From contig JAJRTT010000469.1 in the NCBI GenBank assembly GCA_024278155.1, positions 1 through 5,972 of the forward strand: a stretch of 5,972 nucleotides of DNA, in the 5' to 3' direction. Shown piece by piece: positions 5,603-5,972 of the stretch. The translations under genes were made by a program, and so were the position numbers. This stretch comes from Bacteroidota bacterium (lineage in GTDB: Bacteria > Bacteroidota > Bacteroidia > Bacteroidales > JAADJA01). Numbering within the stretch: position 1 is the first letter of the stretch; every line of letters starts with the position of its first letter. The notes under the pieces were generated by a model. That model did no database searches and was not told the DNA's origin. It saw only the letters and a list, made by a program, of their open reading frames with translations.

Positions 5603-5902
5603 ATGCCCGATTTAAAGACCCATCTTTCAAAAAGCCTTTTCTGGGATGTTGATTTTGAAAAAATCGACTGGGAAGAGAATGCGCCTTTTGTGATTGAACG
5701 GGTTTTGATGAAAGGCAAATGGGAAAACTTCAAAAGTATTTTGGGTTTTTATGGAAAACCAAGGATAAAAGAAATAATCGTTAAATTGAGGTATTTGGAT
5801 AAAAGGACATTGCAGTTTTGCAGCGTTTATTTTGATATCCCCTTAAATAAATTCAGATGTTACAATATCAAGCAGTCGAACCGGCCACATTGGGATTATT
5901 AA
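5603..5902 (+). CDS. DUF6922-like small protein, partner of AbiEii-type nucleotidyltransferase
   Basis: A 99-residue protein starting MPDLKTHLSKSLFWDVDFEKIDW and ending KQSNRPHWDY. I recognise the layout: an FWD.D.EK.DW motif near residues 13-23, then a VIERVL.KG.WE segment (30-41), an RYLDK.TL.F segment (63-72), and an F.CY..KQSN..HW.Y tail. It is that of small Bacteroidota proteins now called DUF6922. These are commonly encoded directly before AbiEii/AbiGii-family nucleotidyltransferase toxins, and the start of such a sequence indeed follows here. By position it would play the antitoxin-like role, but that is inference and I know of no proven function. The frame stays open upstream to a TTG at 5582, but that codon overlaps the -7 element, so the ATG at 5603 is preferred. 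It is more AT-rich than the transporter genes, which fits an accessory origin. Confidence 0.8.
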   Translation: MPDLKTHLSKSLFWDVDFEKIDWEENAPFVIERVLMKGKWENFKSILGFYGKPRIKEIIVKLRYLDKRTLQFCSVYFDIPLNKFRCYNIKQSNRPHWDY

Positions 5903-5912
5903 AAAAAACTGA

Positions 5913-5972
5913 TTATTAAACCATACATCGAAAATTTTTGTTGGGGGTACAGCATTGGCATTACATTTAGGA
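5913..5972 (+). pseudogene. AbiEii/AbiGii-type nucleotidyltransferase, 5' end apparently damaged (runs off window)
   Basis: Bases 5940-5972 read VGGTALALHLG. This is the hallmark first motif of the AbiEii/AbiGii nucleotidyltransferase toxin family (usual form F.LVGGTALAL..GHR), in the usual place right after a DUF6922-like gene. The frame is interrupted by TGA at 5910-5912, and no ATG, GTG or TTG lies between that stop and the motif. Family members normally have some 25-40 residues before it. The frame that is in phase with the DUF6922-like gene reads LIIKPYIENF just before the motif, a plausible toxin N-terminal segment. That suggests a frameshift within the T/G-rich stretch at about 5935-5947. 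Without the rest of the gene it cannot be decided whether the toxin is dead, uses a rare start, or the sequence has an error. Confidence 0.55.

Noticed and set aside
5509..5652. A 47-codon ATG-started frame on the plus strand overlapping the start of the DUF6922-like gene
   Set aside because: It covers the -7 promoter element, overlaps the well-supported gene in another frame and resembles no family I know.

Overview
The window looks like a chromosomal segment of a Bacteroidota bacterium. The evidence is the moderate-to-low GC, the lack of Shine-Dalgarno sequences before the starts, a match to the Bacteroidota -7 promoter motif (TAnnTTTG) before the rightmost gene, and the gene families present. 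No rRNA, tRNA, CRISPR array or intact transposon is visible.

Left part (1-720): the tail of a plus-strand gene, most likely a patatin-like phospholipase, ends at 247 with a weak intrinsic terminator-like hairpin. An AT-rich gap follows. It carries an ordered cluster of TGGTAA/TTACCA half-sites (366-412) that looks like an operator. Just after it lies an ORF with no usable start codon. It resembles only the C-terminal winged-helix tail of a Bacteroidota AAA ATPase and reads as a gene remnant. Its end overlaps the end of the convergent transporter operon by 17 bases.

Centre (704-5359, all minus strand): one transporter operon transcribed right to left. It encodes a LolD/MacB-type ABC ATPase, two paralogous MacB/FtsX-type permeases of 409 and 422 residues, and a MacA/HlyD-type periplasmic adaptor. 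The likely product is a MacAB-like tripartite efflux or export pump, with the ATPase driving a permease pair that acts on the adaptor. No TolC-like outer-membrane gene is present in the window. The three intergenic gaps are long for such an operon (101, 141 and 121 bases). Each carries one copy of the same imperfect palindrome (TTCCAG...CTGGAA) in the same orientation, shortly after the upstream gene's stop. The middle gap also holds an ATTGC...GCAAT dispersed repeat.

Right part (5360-5972): a 243-base divergent intergenic region with two short palindromes and a good Bacteroidota -7 element. It leads into a 99-residue DUF6922-like protein. Directly after its stop, the nucleotidyltransferase motif of an AbiEii/AbiGii-type toxin can be read to the window edge, but without a proper start and with an in-frame stop just upstream. 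This pair looks like a toxin-antitoxin or abortive-infection type module whose second gene may be broken at its 5' end.

I see no clearly new multi-gene system. The most interesting signals are the intercistronic hairpin family with compensatory base changes, the orphan operator beside a beheaded ATPase tail, and the apparently disrupted AbiEii start.
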